Position numbers and translations under genes: made by a program. Under the pieces are notes generated by a model. The model had not been told where the DNA came from, did not search any database, and was given only the letters and a program-made list of their open reading frames with translations. From Streptomyces pactum (GTDB lineage: Bacteria; Actinomycetota; Actinomycetes; Streptomycetales; Streptomycetaceae), in the NCBI RefSeq assembly GCF_016031615.1, contig NZ_JACYXC010000001.1, positions 4,836,001-4,900,000 of the forward strand: a stretch of DNA of 64,000 bases. The letters are read 5' to 3'. How positions within the stretch are numbered: position 1 is the stretch's first letter; each line of letters opens with the position of its first letter. This document shows, one piece after another, positions 20,540 to 29,799 of the stretch.

Positions 20540-21268
20540 GTGAGCCGGATTTCGGTCCGGGGATTCGCGGTGGCATCGGCCACTGCGGTCACCACTGTCG
20601 GCGCCGTCGTGGGTGTCGCCGCGGGCGATGACAAGAAGTCGCCCGAGCCGGTCGAGACCACCGCCGCTGCCGCCGACGCGACACTCCTCGCAGAGATCCC
20701 GGCCGGGCAGCAGGCCCAGGCGCAGACCGTCTCCCTGTCGCAGCAGGCGGAGATCCAGTCCACCGCCGCGGACGCGGAGGCGAAGAAGGCAGTCGAGGAG
20801 GCCGCGCGCAAGCAGGCCGCCGAGGACGCCAGGGCCAAGAAGGAAGCCGCCGAGGAGGCGGAGCGCAAGGCGAAGGCAGAGGCCGCGCGCAAGGCCAAGG
20901 AGCGCGAGGAGCAGAAGCTCGCCGCGAGCCGCTCCGCCACCCGGGACGCCAGTTCCTTCCCGCAGCAGTCCTCCTACACGGTCGCCGAGGTCCAGGCCAT
21001 CGCCCGGCAGCTGGTGCCCGCCGACCAGTTCCAGTGCTTCAGCAACATCGTGAACCACGAGAGCACCTGGAACTACCGCGCCGTCAACCCGTCCTCCGGG
21101 GCGTACGGTCTGGTGCAGGCGCTGCCCGGTACCAAGATGGCGTCCGCCGGCGCGGACTGGCGGACCAACCCGGCCACCCAGATCAAGTGGGGCCTGAGCT
21201 ACATGAACGAGCGCTACGGCAGCCCGTGCGGCGCCTGGTCGTTCTGGCAGGCCAACACCTGGTACTAG
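20540..21268 (+). CDS. Secreted SLT lytic transglycosylase with coiled coil
   Basis: 242-residue peptidoglycan lytic enzyme. Residues 1-29 are a signal segment (FAVASATAVTTVGAVVGVAAG). Residues about 68-130 are a Lys/Glu/Ala coiled coil that probably spans the wall. Residues about 145-242 are an SLT-like domain with the likely catalytic Glu174 in VNHESTWN, followed by GAYGLVQALPG and the C-terminal CGAWSFWQANTWY. GTG 20540 was chosen for its GGAAGGA box; upstream codons are not conserved-looking. Likely role: wall remodelling during growth or spore germination (family inference). Confidence 0.85.
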   Translation: MSRISVRGFAVASATAVTTVGAVVGVAAGDDKKSPEPVETTAAAADATLLAEIPAGQQAQAQTVSLSQQAEIQSTAADAEAKKAVEEAARKQAAEDARAKKEAAEEAERKAKAEAARKAKEREEQKLAASRSATRDASSFPQQSSYTVAEVQAIARQLVPADQFQCFSNIVNHESTWNYRAVNPSSGAYGLVQALPGTKMASAGADWRTNPATQIKWGLSYMNERYGSPCGAWSFWQANTWY

Positions 21269-21505
21269 GCCGGCGCCGGGTGCCGGACCGGTGCCCGGGG
21301 CCACGCCGCCACCGGGTACCGGACCACCGACGGCGCGGCCCGCGCCACCCGTGACGGGCCGGACGGACCCGGCCACGGGCCGTGGATCGTCCCAACCGTC
21401 ACCGAACGTTTTCCCGAAGCCCCCGACCGATCGGCCGGGGGCTTCGCGCATCCTCCGGTAACGTCGTGGCAGACGACGACGGGGGAAGTGGGGGTACCGA
21501 GACCG

Positions 21506-23062
21506 ATGTCCAGATTGCCACGACTGGTCGGCAGGTTGGGGGCCGGGCTGACCCGGCTGTCCGTACGGCTCGACGCCAAGCGGGAGGCGCCGGAGCCCGC
21601 GGACGAGGCCGGCGTACGGCCGGCCGGCGGGGACGGGGAGCCCGGGGCGGACCCGCGGACCGCTCCCGCCGCCACGGCGAAGGCCGCCGCGGCCCCCGGC
21701 ACCGGCGCCGTGGAAACGGCCCCGGACCGCCCGGCCCCGGCCTCCACGGAGGTTCCGGTTCCGGTCGCGCCGGGTGACGGGACCGGCGGGCCGGCGCCCG
21801 CCGCGACCCCGGTGGCGGTCCCGCCCCCGGCGGCCGTTGCCGTCGCCGACCCGGTCGCCGCGGTGCCCTACGGGGTCCGGGTCGCCGCCGAGGTGGGCTG
21901 GCGGCTGCTGGTGCTGGCCGGCACGGTCTGGGTGCTCATGCGCGTCATCAGCTCGGTGCAGCTGGTGGTCCTCTCCTTCACGGTGTCGCTGCTCATCACC
22001 GCCCTGCTGGAACCCACCGTCGCCCGGCTCCGCCGCCGCGGTGTGCCCCGCGGACTGGCCACCGCGCTGGTCTTCATCTCGGGCTTCGTGGTGATGGGAC
22101 TGGTCTGCTGGTTCGTGGTCTGGCAGGTCATGGAGAACGTGGACGACGTCTCCAAGGAGGTCCAGCGGGCCATCGACGACTTCCGGGACTGGCTGACCAA
22201 GGGCCCGTTCCACGTCACCGAGGACCAGATCAACGACATCGCCAAGAACCTGCGCGAGGCGGTCGGGAACAACACCGAGGAGATCACCACCGCGGGCCTG
22301 GAGGGCGTCACCGTCATCGTCGAGGTGATGACGGGCATTCTGCTGGCGATGTTCAGCACCCTGTTCCTGCTCTACGACGGCCCGAAGATCTGGAACTGGG
22401 CACTGAAGATGGTGCCGGCCCCTGCCCGGGCGGGCGTCGCGGGCGCCGGCCCGCGCGCCTGGCAGACCCTCACCGCCTATGTGCGGGGCACGGTGATAGT
22501 GGCCCTGATCGACGCGATCTTCATCGGCGTCGGGATCTACTTCCTCGATGTGCCGATGGCCGTGCCGCTCGCCGTCTTCATCTTCCTCTTCGCCTTCATC
22601 CCGCTGGTCGGCGCGGTGGTCTCCGGGGCGTTGGCGGTGGTGGTGGCGCTGGTGACGGTGGACGCCTTCACCGCGGCCATGGTGCTGATCGTGGTGCTCG
22701 CGGTGCAGCAGATCGAGGGGCACATCCTGCAGCCGTTCATCCTGGGCCGCGCGGTCCAGGTGCACCCGCTGGCGGTGGTCCTGTCGGTCGCGGCCGGCTC
22801 GCTGATCGGCGGCATCGGCGGCGCGGTGGTCGCGGTTCCGCTGGTCGCGGTCGCCAACACCGTGGTCGGCTATCTGCGGGCGTACAGCAGCGAGGCCGCG
22901 GTCCGTGCCGCGGCGGCCGGCCGCCCGCCGGGCGGTGGGACGGTCCCGGTGGAGCACCGGCACGGCGCGACGGCGATCGAGGTGGCCCCGGTCCCGGCAC
23001 CGGGGACGGTGGCCGCCTCCTCCGCCGGGGACGACCGCACCCCGCCGCCGGACCGCGCCTGA
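21506..23062 (+). CDS. AI-2E family transporter-like membrane protein
   Basis: 518-residue membrane protein of the AI-2E/PerM family. Residues 1-120 form a cytoplasmic Ala/Pro-rich region; about 130-480 contain seven to eight hydrophobic segments, including LLVLAGTVWVLMRVI, the conserved FAFIPLVGAVVSGALAVVVA and QQIEGHILQPFILGRAVQVHP. A 45-residue Pro/Thr tail follows. Members export small molecules or exchange ions; the substrate here is unknown. ATG 21506 (MSRLPRLVGRLG) is preferred; GTG 21488 is six codons upstream. Confidence 0.82.
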   Translation: MSRLPRLVGRLGAGLTRLSVRLDAKREAPEPADEAGVRPAGGDGEPGADPRTAPAATAKAAAAPGTGAVETAPDRPAPASTEVPVPVAPGDGTGGPAPAATPVAVPPPAAVAVADPVAAVPYGVRVAAEVGWRLLVLAGTVWVLMRVISSVQLVVLSFTVSLLITALLEPTVARLRRRGVPRGLATALVFISGFVVMGLVCWFVVWQVMENVDDVSKEVQRAIDDFRDWLTKGPFHVTEDQINDIAKNLREAVGNNTEEITTAGLEGVTVIVEVMTGILLAMFSTLFLLYDGPKIWNWALKMVPAPARAGVAGAGPRAWQTLTAYVRGTVIVALIDAIFIGVGIYFLDVPMAVPLAVFIFLFAFIPLVGAVVSGALAVVVALVTVDAFTAAMVLIVVLAVQQIEGHILQPFILGRAVQVHPLAVVLSVAAGSLIGGIGGAVVAVPLVAVANTVVGYLRAYSSEAAVRAAAAGRPPGGGTVPVEHRHGATAIEVAPVPAPGTVAASSAGDDRTPPPDRA

Positions 23063-23368
23063 CCCGGCCTCCCGGCGGTGCGGTGTCGCCCCCGGCACGG
23101 CCGGCGGCGAAGCACAGGTGCCGGCGGCCAAGCGCATGCCGGCGCGAGGCTGCACGGGCGGGGCGTCGCAGCGGGGCGGTTGGTGAAGGGGAGTTCGTGA
23201 GCGGGCGGAGTGTCCGTGAGGGGACGGGTGTCCGTGAGGGGACGGGGTGCCGCCCGTGATGCCGGCCGCGGGGGACTGTTCCCGGTGGTGCGGTGGGTGC
23301 GGTGGGGGCCGGTGGGACGCGGCTCCGGGCGTGACCCGGCCATGACGGTCATCACACGGCCATGACGC
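23063..23368. other. Gap after the AI-2E gene
   Basis: About 300 bases with no gene. It contains two close copies of GTGAGGGGACGGG-like sequence (about 23215-23245). Nothing else stands out before the terminator. Confidence 0.4.
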
Positions 23369-23408
23369 GAGGGGCCCGCGAGGTGGTGAACCACCTCGCG
23401 GGCCCCTC
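23369..23408. terminator. Perfect 18-bp bidirectional hairpin
   Basis: GAGGGGCCCGCGAGGTGG (23369-23386), loop TGAA, then the exact complement (23391-23408). It sits between the convergent AI-2E and ahpD genes and probably terminates both. One of the strongest hairpins in the window. Confidence 0.85.
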
Positions 23409-23449
23409 ATACGCACCGGGTACGTCGCCCGTACCGGGTACGGAACCGG

Positions 23450-23983
23450 CTACTCGGCCAGGACGGCCTCGGCGTCCAGGGTGGCGCCGACCGCCTGCAG
23501 CACCGCGGCGATCTTGAACGCCTCCTGGATCGTCTCGCGCTCCACGCCGGCCTTGCGCAGCACCTGCTCGTGCGAGTCCAGGCACATGCCACAGCCGTTG
23601 ATCGCGGAGACCGCGAGCGACCACAGCTCGAAGTCGACCTTCTCCACACCCGGGTTGCCGATGACGTTCATCCGCAGCCCGGCCCGGAGGTTGCCGTACT
23701 CCGGGTCCGACAGCAGGTGCCGGGTCCGGTAGTAGACGTTGTTCATCGCCATGATGGCGGCGGCGGACTTGGCCGCCGTGTACGCCTCCGCGCTCAGGTT
23801 GGCCTTGGCCTCCGGCTCCAGCTCGCGCAGCACCCGGGCGGACCGGGAGGCGATCGCGCAGGCCAGGACCGTGCCCCAGAGCTGCTGCTTGGGCAGCTCC
23901 GAGTTGCCTATCACCGAACCGAGGTTCAGCTTCAGGTCCTTGGCGTAGTCCGGCAGAGCGGACTTCAGCTCATCGAGGGCCAT
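23450..23983 (-). CDS. ahpD: Alkyl hydroperoxide reductase AhpD
   Basis: 177-residue carboxymuconolactone-decarboxylase-family protein. It works as peroxidase and as electron donor that reduces AhpC. The redox pair is in NGCGMCLDSHEQVLR (CxxC plus the conserved Glu/His), preceded by AIMAMNNVYYR. It is the second gene of ahpCD: the ahpC stop ends 3 bases before ATG 23983. A GTG at 23989 overlapping the ahpC stop could add two residues. Confidence 0.93.
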   Translation of the reverse strand: MALDELKSALPDYAKDLKLNLGSVIGNSELPKQQLWGTVLACAIASRSARVLRELEPEAKANLSAEAYTAAKSAAAIMAMNNVYYRTRHLLSDPEYGNLRAGLRMNVIGNPGVEKVDFELWSLAVSAINGCGMCLDSHEQVLRKAGVERETIQEAFKIAAVLQAVGATLDAEAVLAE

Positions 23984-23985
23984 GC

Positions 23986-24540
23986 TCACTCACCGGCCAG
24001 GAGCTTGACCGGGTCGAGGGTCTCCTCGCCCTTGCTCCAGTTGCAGGGGCACAGCTCGTCGGTCTGCAGGGCGTCGAGGACCCGCAGGACCTCCTTGGGG
24101 TTACGGCCCACGGAACCGGCGGTCACCATGGTGAACTGGATCTCGTTGTTCGGGTCCACGATGAACACCGCGCGCTGGGCGAAGCCGTCCTCGCCCTGGA
24201 CGCCACAGGCCTGCATCAGCTCGTGCTTGGAGTCGGCCAGCATCGGGAAGGGCAGGTCACGCAGGTCGGCGTGGTCCTTGCGCCAGGCGTGGTGGACGAA
24301 CTCCGAGTCGCCGGAGACACCGAGGATCTGGGCGTCACGGTCGGCGAACTCGTCGTTCAGCTTGCCGAACGCGGCGATCTCGGTCGGGCAGACGAACGTG
24401 AAGTCCTTCGGCCAGAAGAACACCACGCGCCACTTGCCCTCGTAGGTCTTGTGGTTGATCTGCGCGAACGCCTTCTCCGCGTCGAGGTCGACACAAGCGG
24501 TCAGGTCGTACTCGGGGAAGTGGTCACCAACAGTGAGCAC
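23986..24540 (-). CDS. ahpC: Peroxiredoxin AhpC
   Basis: 184-residue typical 2-Cys peroxiredoxin that reduces peroxides in the cytosol. Peroxidatic Cys in FTFVCPTEIAAF; resolving Cys in DELCPCNWSKG. The GTG at 24540 has CTAGGAGAG 6 bases upstream and gives the standard beginning MLTVGDHFP; the longer open frame is not used. Divergent from oxyR across 140 bases, so oxidative-stress control by OxyR is expected. Confidence 0.95.
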   Translation of the reverse strand: MLTVGDHFPEYDLTACVDLDAEKAFAQINHKTYEGKWRVVFFWPKDFTFVCPTEIAAFGKLNDEFADRDAQILGVSGDSEFVHHAWRKDHADLRDLPFPMLADSKHELMQACGVQGEDGFAQRAVFIVDPNNEIQFTMVTAGSVGRNPKEVLRVLDALQTDELCPCNWSKGEETLDPVKLLAGE

Positions 24541-24680
24541 GCGCTCTCCTAGCAGCTCGCAGGGTGGATTGCCCCGGATTGCGGGGTTTTCCTGTGGGTT
24601 GGACGTTGCCCACCCTGCCACAGAAGGTATTGATCAGTGAAATAGCTAGACTAGGTGATGTTGATCGGAGGTGGTTATCA
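24541..24680. promoter_or_regulatory. Divergent ahpC / oxyR promoter region
   Basis: An AT-richer patch (24627-24668) contains two TTGATC copies (24630-24635, 24661-24666) flanking AATAGCTAGACTAGG. On the plus strand TTGATC at 24630, 16 bases and TAGGTG form a plausible oxyR promoter. TATT-N9-AATA overlaps it and could be half of an OxyR site, though the match to the ATAG-N7-CTAT pattern is only partial. Confidence 0.5.
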
Positions 24681-25646
24681 GTGGCGATACCTGTCGCGGC
24701 CGGTACGCCCGCGGGGAAGACGCGGCAGCCCAGCTTGTCCCAGCTACGGGCCTTCGTCGCCGTGGCCGAGCATCTGCATTTCCGCGATGCCGCCGCGGCG
24801 ATCGGCATGAGCCAGCCCGCGCTCTCCGGTGCCGTCTCGGCACTGGAGGAGACCCTCGGGGTCCAGCTGCTGGAGCGCACGACCCGCAAGGTGCTGCTCA
24901 GCGCGGCGGGGGAACGCCTGGCCGGCCGTGCACGGAGCGTACTGGACGCGGTCGGGGAGCTGATGGAGGAGGCCGAGGCGGCCCGCGCTCCGTTCACCGG
25001 GGTGCTGCGGCTGGGCGTGATCCCCACCGTGGCGCCGTATCTGCTGCCCACCGTGCTCCGCCTGGTGCACGACCGCTACCCCGACCTCGACCTCCAGGTC
25101 CACGAGGAGCAGACCGCCTCCCTGCTGGAGGGGCTCCTCCAGGGCCGGCTGGACCTGCTTCTGCTGGCCATGCCGCTGGACACCCCCGGCATCACCGAGC
25201 TGCCCCTCTTCGACGAGGACTTCGTGCTGGTCATGCCCAAGGGGCACAGCCTCGGCGGGCGCGGCGACATACCCCGCGAGGCACTCCGCGACCTGGACCT
25301 GCTCCTCCTGGACGAAGGCCACTGCCTGCGCGACCAGGCGCTGGACATCTGCCGGGAGGCGGGCCGCGGCGAGGGCACCCGGGGCACCACCAGCGCGGCC
25401 GGGCTCTCCACCCTGGTGCAGCTGGTCGCGGGCGGGCTGGGCGTCACACTCCTGCCGCGGACCGCGGTCCCGGTGGAGACCGGCCGCAGCGCCGACCTGG
25501 TCACCGGCTACTTCAGCCACCCGGCGCCGTCCCGCCGGATCGGCCTGGCGATGCGCGCCGGGGCGGCGCGGGCCGAGGAGTTCACGGCATTCGCGACCGC
25601 GCTGCGCGGCGCGCTCAAGCCGCTCCCGGTGCGTTTCGCCTGCTGA
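24681..25646 (+). CDS. oxyR: Peroxide-sensing LysR regulator OxyR
   Basis: 321-residue LysR protein. The winged helix is at about residues 14-73 (LSQLRAFVAVAEHLHFRDAA, MSQPALSGAVSALEE). The effector domain carries DEGHCLRDQALDIC, with the redox-active Cys in GHCLRDQ and the partner Cys 9 residues later, as in OxyR. GTG 24681 has GGAGG 9 bases upstream. Adjacent ahpCD supports the assignment. Confidence 0.92.
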   Translation: MAIPVAAGTPAGKTRQPSLSQLRAFVAVAEHLHFRDAAAAIGMSQPALSGAVSALEETLGVQLLERTTRKVLLSAAGERLAGRARSVLDAVGELMEEAEAARAPFTGVLRLGVIPTVAPYLLPTVLRLVHDRYPDLDLQVHEEQTASLLEGLLQGRLDLLLLAMPLDTPGITELPLFDEDFVLVMPKGHSLGGRGDIPREALRDLDLLLLDEGHCLRDQALDICREAGRGEGTRGTTSAAGLSTLVQLVAGGLGVTLLPRTAVPVETGRSADLVTGYFSHPAPSRRIGLAMRAGAARAEEFTAFATALRGALKPLPVRFAC

Positions 25647-26151
25647 CGAACGCCCCGGCCCCGGTCCGGCACCGCCCCCGCCCCCGCCGGACCGGGCCGG
25701 CCGCCGGAGGGCGTACGGGCCCGGGCCGGCCCCGGGCGCGCCCGCGGCCCGTGCCGGTGCGCCGCGAGGGGCCGCTCGGTCGGGCTGCGCCCCGCCGCGA
25801 TGGGCACGGCCCGCCGGAATGTGCGGGGCGCGCCCGCTCCGGCCGCCGGAACACCCCCGACCGGGCCGGCCGGGTCCGGTTCCCGGGCAGTTCCGGCGGG
25901 ACGGGGAGCCCGGAGTAGTACCGGGTCGGCCGCCCGGGTGGCCCGCCGGGCCCGGGCCGTCGGGCATGGACCGAGCTGCCGGAATGCCCCGGGCCGGGCG
26001 GCCGGGTGTCGGCGGGGTCGGGCGGCGTACCTGGGGCCGGCAGGGGCGTCCCGGGCCGGTCCGGATCCCGGGCACCGGGCCGGTCCGGATCCTGTGCCCC
26101 GGAGCCGGGCCCGGGCGCGTGGCCGGGCCCGGCCGGCGGCCGGAGCGGTGG
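25647..26151. other. Convergent gap oxyR / ABC permease
   Basis: About 500 bases with no supported gene. GGGCCGGTCCGGATCC occurs twice (26053-26068, 26077-26092). Several GC-rich dyads could terminate, but none is clean. Long open frames here on both strands reflect extreme GC. Confidence 0.4.
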
Positions 26152-28554
26152 TTACTCGCTCCGCAGGCCGTCCGGGCGCATCATCCGCCACAGCGGGCCC
26201 ATGCTGACCAGCGTCACCAGGGCGATCACACCCGCACCGGTGCCGGCCATGAAGGCCAGGCTCGTCCAGTCCACCGCCACCGGTGAACCGACCATCCGCA
26301 GCAGCACCGTGCCCAGGGTGAGGCCGCCCGCCACGGATATCGCCAGTCCGATGACGACCGGCACCGCCGTCTGCCACAGCACCGACCAGGCCAGTGTGGC
26401 GCGCGGGGTGCCGAACGCCACCAGCACCGCCAGCAGGCGCCGGCGCTCGCGCAGCTGCTCCAGCATCGAGACGATCATGCTCGCCCCGATCAGCAGCAGG
26501 GTTGCGGTGGCGCCGATGAACAGACCCCGGCGCACATCCGTGAACTGCTCGTTCTCCTTGGTGTCGCTGGTGGCCCAGCCGTTCATCCGCTCGTCGAAGC
26601 GGGCCTCGGTGTTCCGCGCCCGCTCCATCGCGTCGTCCACCGCCGGGTCCAGCGTCAGCATCGTGCGCAGGTACGCGCCGTCCAGCCGCGACAGCTCCAG
26701 CGCCCCGGGAGTGACGAGCACGCCGGTGAACTCGCTGCCCAGTGGGTCGATGCGGGACTCCGCCCGCTGTGCGGTGCGGGGCACGGTCCACAGGTGCCGG
26801 GTGTCCTTCGCCGGCCGGGTGGCGTCCGCCCGCAGGTCGAGGCGGTCGCCCGGCCGCGGTGTCGCGGCGGGGTCGTCGTCGGACGCGGGGGCGACGAGGT
26901 ACACCTGGCCGTCCCGGCAGTCCGGGAGCCGGGCCAGCTCGCGTAGCGAGTCACACGCCCCGTACGTCAGCCACTGCTCCTGCCCCGGCTCCGCGGGGCG
27001 GCCGTCGGGCCGCACGGGGGTGACCAGGGATTCCACCAGGCCCACGGCGCGGTCCACGCCCTCGGTGTCCCGGAAGGCGTCGATGACCCGCTCCATCCCG
27101 AGGCCGTTCCGCAGCTCGATCCCCGAGACGAACTGGGCTCGGGTGGTGTCCTGGCCGGTCACCTTCGTGTTCTCCGCCTCCACGCTGGCGAAGAGCATCT
27201 GCACGGCGATGGCGCCGGCCACCGCGACCGTGATGCCGCTGACCGCCCGGGCCGCCGGGCCGCTGCCCAGCTGGAGCCGCCGGGTCGCGAGCTGCCAGGG
27301 CAGCGGGCCGCCGCGGAACCGCTCGACCACCGACTCCACCGCCCACGGCAGCAGGGCCGTGGTGCCGATCAGCACCAGCACCGCACCCGCCGTGACCTGG
27401 GCCGTCTCGGTGCCGCCGGTACCGGAGTAGCCACCGATCAGCGGCAGCAGCAGGCCCAGGCCGAGCACCGGCAGCAGCAGCCGCCACCACAGCCGGCGGC
27501 GGCGCGGCCGGCTCTGGCGCACCACGCCCAGCGGTTCGATGGCCACCCCGCGCAACGCGACCATGGTGACGACCACGGCGCAGGCCGGGACCGCCAGCAG
27601 GACCAGCGCGGCCAGCGGGCCGGCCGGGGTCACATCGGACGGGAAGGCGCTGTAGCCCCACACCTCAACCCGGTCGGCCAGCTGCCGGGCCAGCGCGAAG
27701 AGCGCCCCGCCGACCGCGAGTCCGAGCAGCGCGCCGCACAGCGCCTCGCCCGCGGCGATCCGTCGGGTCATGGCCCCGTCGGCACCCACCAGCCGCAGGG
27801 CGGCCAGCCGTCGGTCGCGGCGCTCGCCGCCGAACCGCACCGCGGTGGCGATGAAGATGACGATCGGCATCAGCAGCACCACACAGCCGATCACGATGAG
27901 CAGCACCAGCTCCGGGGGGAACTCCTCGGCACTGCCGGGCCCGGCCTCCCATCCGTCGGCGCGGAAGTAGTCGTCGTCGACGGCGGTGGCGCGGTCCACC
28001 CCCGCGTAGAAGAACAGCTCGTGCGGACCGAGCAGGCCTAGCCCATCGATGGTGCCGGTCACCCGGTACGGCAGCCGCTCCGCCAGCCGCTCACCCTCCG
28101 CGGAGTCCAGCAGCCGCCCCAGGGCGGGGGAGACCACCATCTCCCCGGTGGCCGGCAGCCGCTCCACGCCCGGCGGGGCGGTGGCCCGGTCGCCCTCCGG
28201 GTACAGCCGCACCCCCTGGATGTCCTCCTCGTGGAAGGTGGTGTGCACCTGGCTGATCAGCAGCGTCTCCGGCCCGCGGGCGTTCGACAGGCTCACGGTG
28301 GGGGTGCGGGCGTGGCTGCGGCTGTCGCGGGCGGAGATGATCTCCGGCACCGACGTGGCGAGCAGCAGCAGGGTGACGCCCAGCCCGACGCCCAGCGCGG
28401 TGAGCAGGGTGCGGGCCCAGCCCTCCCGGCCGCCGGTGACCGCGAACCGGGCGCCCATGGCCAGATCGGCGGCCCAGCCGGCGACACCCCGGCGGGCGGG
28501 CGCGGGGGCCATCGGCGCGACGGGCGGCGCGGCGGGGCTGCCGGTGAGGGTCAT
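26152..28554 (-). CDS. ABC exporter permease, FtsX/MacB-like (two FtsX domains)
   Basis: 800-residue membrane protein. A helix near residue 45-65 is followed by a large extracytoplasmic domain. A first FtsX block follows at about 215-330 (LLIVIGCVVLLMPIVIF), two further helices near 360-410, a second extracytoplasmic domain, and a terminal FtsX block (LLIGASMIVSMLEQL, VVIGLAISVAGGLTLG). Single-polypeptide permeases of this kind export peptides, lipids or antibiotics. Its ATG overlaps the stop of the ATPase gene by 4 bases. Confidence 0.85.
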   Translation of the reverse strand: MTLTGSPAAPPVAPMAPAPARRGVAGWAADLAMGARFAVTGGREGWARTLLTALGVGLGVTLLLLATSVPEIISARDSRSHARTPTVSLSNARGPETLLISQVHTTFHEEDIQGVRLYPEGDRATAPPGVERLPATGEMVVSPALGRLLDSAEGERLAERLPYRVTGTIDGLGLLGPHELFFYAGVDRATAVDDDYFRADGWEAGPGSAEEFPPELVLLIVIGCVVLLMPIVIFIATAVRFGGERRDRRLAALRLVGADGAMTRRIAAGEALCGALLGLAVGGALFALARQLADRVEVWGYSAFPSDVTPAGPLAALVLLAVPACAVVVTMVALRGVAIEPLGVVRQSRPRRRRLWWRLLLPVLGLGLLLPLIGGYSGTGGTETAQVTAGAVLVLIGTTALLPWAVESVVERFRGGPLPWQLATRRLQLGSGPAARAVSGITVAVAGAIAVQMLFASVEAENTKVTGQDTTRAQFVSGIELRNGLGMERVIDAFRDTEGVDRAVGLVESLVTPVRPDGRPAEPGQEQWLTYGACDSLRELARLPDCRDGQVYLVAPASDDDPAATPRPGDRLDLRADATRPAKDTRHLWTVPRTAQRAESRIDPLGSEFTGVLVTPGALELSRLDGAYLRTMLTLDPAVDDAMERARNTEARFDERMNGWATSDTKENEQFTDVRRGLFIGATATLLLIGASMIVSMLEQLRERRRLLAVLVAFGTPRATLAWSVLWQTAVPVVIGLAISVAGGLTLGTVLLRMVGSPVAVDWTSLAFMAGTGAGVIALVTLVSMGPLWRMMRPDGLRSE

Positions 28555-29237
28555 CCCACACCCGCCATGTCCCGCGCCTTGCCGTCCCGGACCACGACCT
28601 CGCGGTCGGAGTAGGCGGCGACCCTCGGCTCGTGGGTGACCAGCACCACGGCCGCGTTGGCGTCCCGGGCCGCGTCGGTGAGCAGCTGCATCACGCGTTC
28701 GCCGTTGAGGGAGTCCAGCGCGCCGGTCGGCTCGTCGGCGAAGAGCACCCGCGGGCCGGTGACCAGCGAGCGGGCCACCGCCACCCGCTGGCCCTGCCCG
28801 CCGGACACCTCACCGGGCCGCCGGTCCGCGATCGCGGCGACCTCCAGCCGCTCCAGCCACTGAGCGGCACGCGCCTCGGCGTCCTTGCGCCGCACGCCGT
28901 TCAGCCGCAGCGGCAGCGCGGTGTTCTCCAGACAGGTCAGCTCCGGCACGAGCTGGCCGAACTGGAAGACGAAGCCGAACTCGCCGCGCCGCAGCGCGCT
29001 GCGCCGGGCGTCGGAGAGGGTGGACAGCTCCTGGCCGCCGTAGCGGACGCTGCCCGCGTCGGGGCGGACGATCCCGGCCAGGCAGTGCAGCAGGGTGGAC
29101 TTGCCGGACCCGGAGGGGCCCATCACGGCGACCACCTCACCGGCGTGGATGGAGAAGTCGGCGCCGTCCAGCGCCGGGGTGGGGCCGTAGGACTTGCGCA
29201 GCCCCTCGGCGACCAGCAGCGAACCGGCGGGCGTCAT
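28551..29237 (-). CDS. ABC transporter ATP-binding protein (MacB/LolD type)
   Basis: 228-residue ATPase that powers the permease encoded next. Walker A GPSGSGKSTLLH, signature VSGGQGQRVAVARSL, Walker B VLFADEPTGALD and H-loop VLVTHEPRVAAY are all intact. ATG 29237 overlaps the padR stop by 4 bases, so regulator, ATPase and permease form one operon. Substrate unknown; drug or peptide efflux is the usual role. Confidence 0.92.
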   Translation of the reverse strand: MTPAGSLLVAEGLRKSYGPTPALDGADFSIHAGEVVAVMGPSGSGKSTLLHCLAGIVRPDAGSVRYGGQELSTLSDARRSALRRGEFGFVFQFGQLVPELTCLENTALPLRLNGVRRKDAEARAAQWLERLEVAAIADRRPGEVSGGQGQRVAVARSLVTGPRVLFADEPTGALDSLNGERVMQLLTDAARDANAAVVLVTHEPRVAAYSDREVVVRDGKARDMAGVG

Positions 29238-29758
29238 CGGCGCACCGCCTCGGCGAGCTGGTCCAGACGGGCGGTGGTCAGCTCCAGCCACCGCAGGTCC
29301 GCCTCCAGGTGGAACAGGGCGTGGTCGCAGATCAGCTGGTCGGCCAGGTCGCCGTTCCGCTTCCGCTGGGTGAGGTCGCGCATCAGCCGCAGGTGGGTGG
29401 CGCGCTGCACGTCGAGCACGTCGCCGGCCTCGCGCCCGGTCAGCAGCGCCAGCACGACCTTGGTGTACAGGGTGGACTGGAGGTACGGCTCGGGCTTCTC
29501 CGGCTGCGCCAGCCACCGTTCGACATCGGTGACCCCCGCGTCGGTGATGGCGTACCGCTTGCGCTCCGGCCCCTCGCCCGGCTCGATCCCGTCCACCTCG
29601 ACCAAGCCGTTCTTCAGCAGCCTGGACATGGTCGAGTAGACCTGGCCGTAGTGGAGCGGGCGGTCGTGCCCGAAGCGTTCGTCGAAGGCGCGCTTGAGGT
29701 CGTACCCGTGACGCGGGCCGGTCTCCAGCAGTCCCAGCAGTGCATGGCCGATTGACAT
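29234..29758 (-). CDS. PadR-family transcriptional regulator
   Basis: 174-residue PadR protein with an N-terminal winged helix (ALLGLLETGPRHGYDLKRAF, LHYGQVYSTMSRLLKNGLV) and the long C-terminal dimerisation helices of the Vir_act_alpha_C type. ATG 29758 gives the standard MSIGHALLGLLE opening. It lies first in the operon with the ABC exporter and directly behind a perfect dyad (29782-29796), consistent with autorepression relieved by a drug-like ligand. Confidence 0.88.
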   Translation of the reverse strand: MSIGHALLGLLETGPRHGYDLKRAFDERFGHDRPLHYGQVYSTMSRLLKNGLVEVDGIEPGEGPERKRYAITDAGVTDVERWLAQPEKPEPYLQSTLYTKVVLALLTGREAGDVLDVQRATHLRLMRDLTQRKRNGDLADQLICDHALFHLEADLRWLELTTARLDQLAEAVRR

Positions 29759-29781
29759 GGCGAGCACTCTACACGAGGTGT

Positions 29782-29796
29782 ATACACCCCATGTAT
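29782..29796 (-). promoter_or_regulatory. Putative PadR operator
   Basis: ATACA-CCCCA-TGTAT is a perfect inverted repeat 24 bases upstream of the PadR start. It overlaps a second dyad, TGTATACA (29780-29787). AT-rich dyads are rare in this window, and the position over the likely promoter fits autoregulation. Confidence 0.65.
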
Positions 29797-29799
29797 AGC

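Noticed and set aside
20507..23416. 969-codon antisense frame over the transglycosylase and AI-2E genes
   Set aside because: His/Asp/Gly-rich reverse-complement composition. The plus-strand genes have signal peptide, catalytic Glu and membrane segments.
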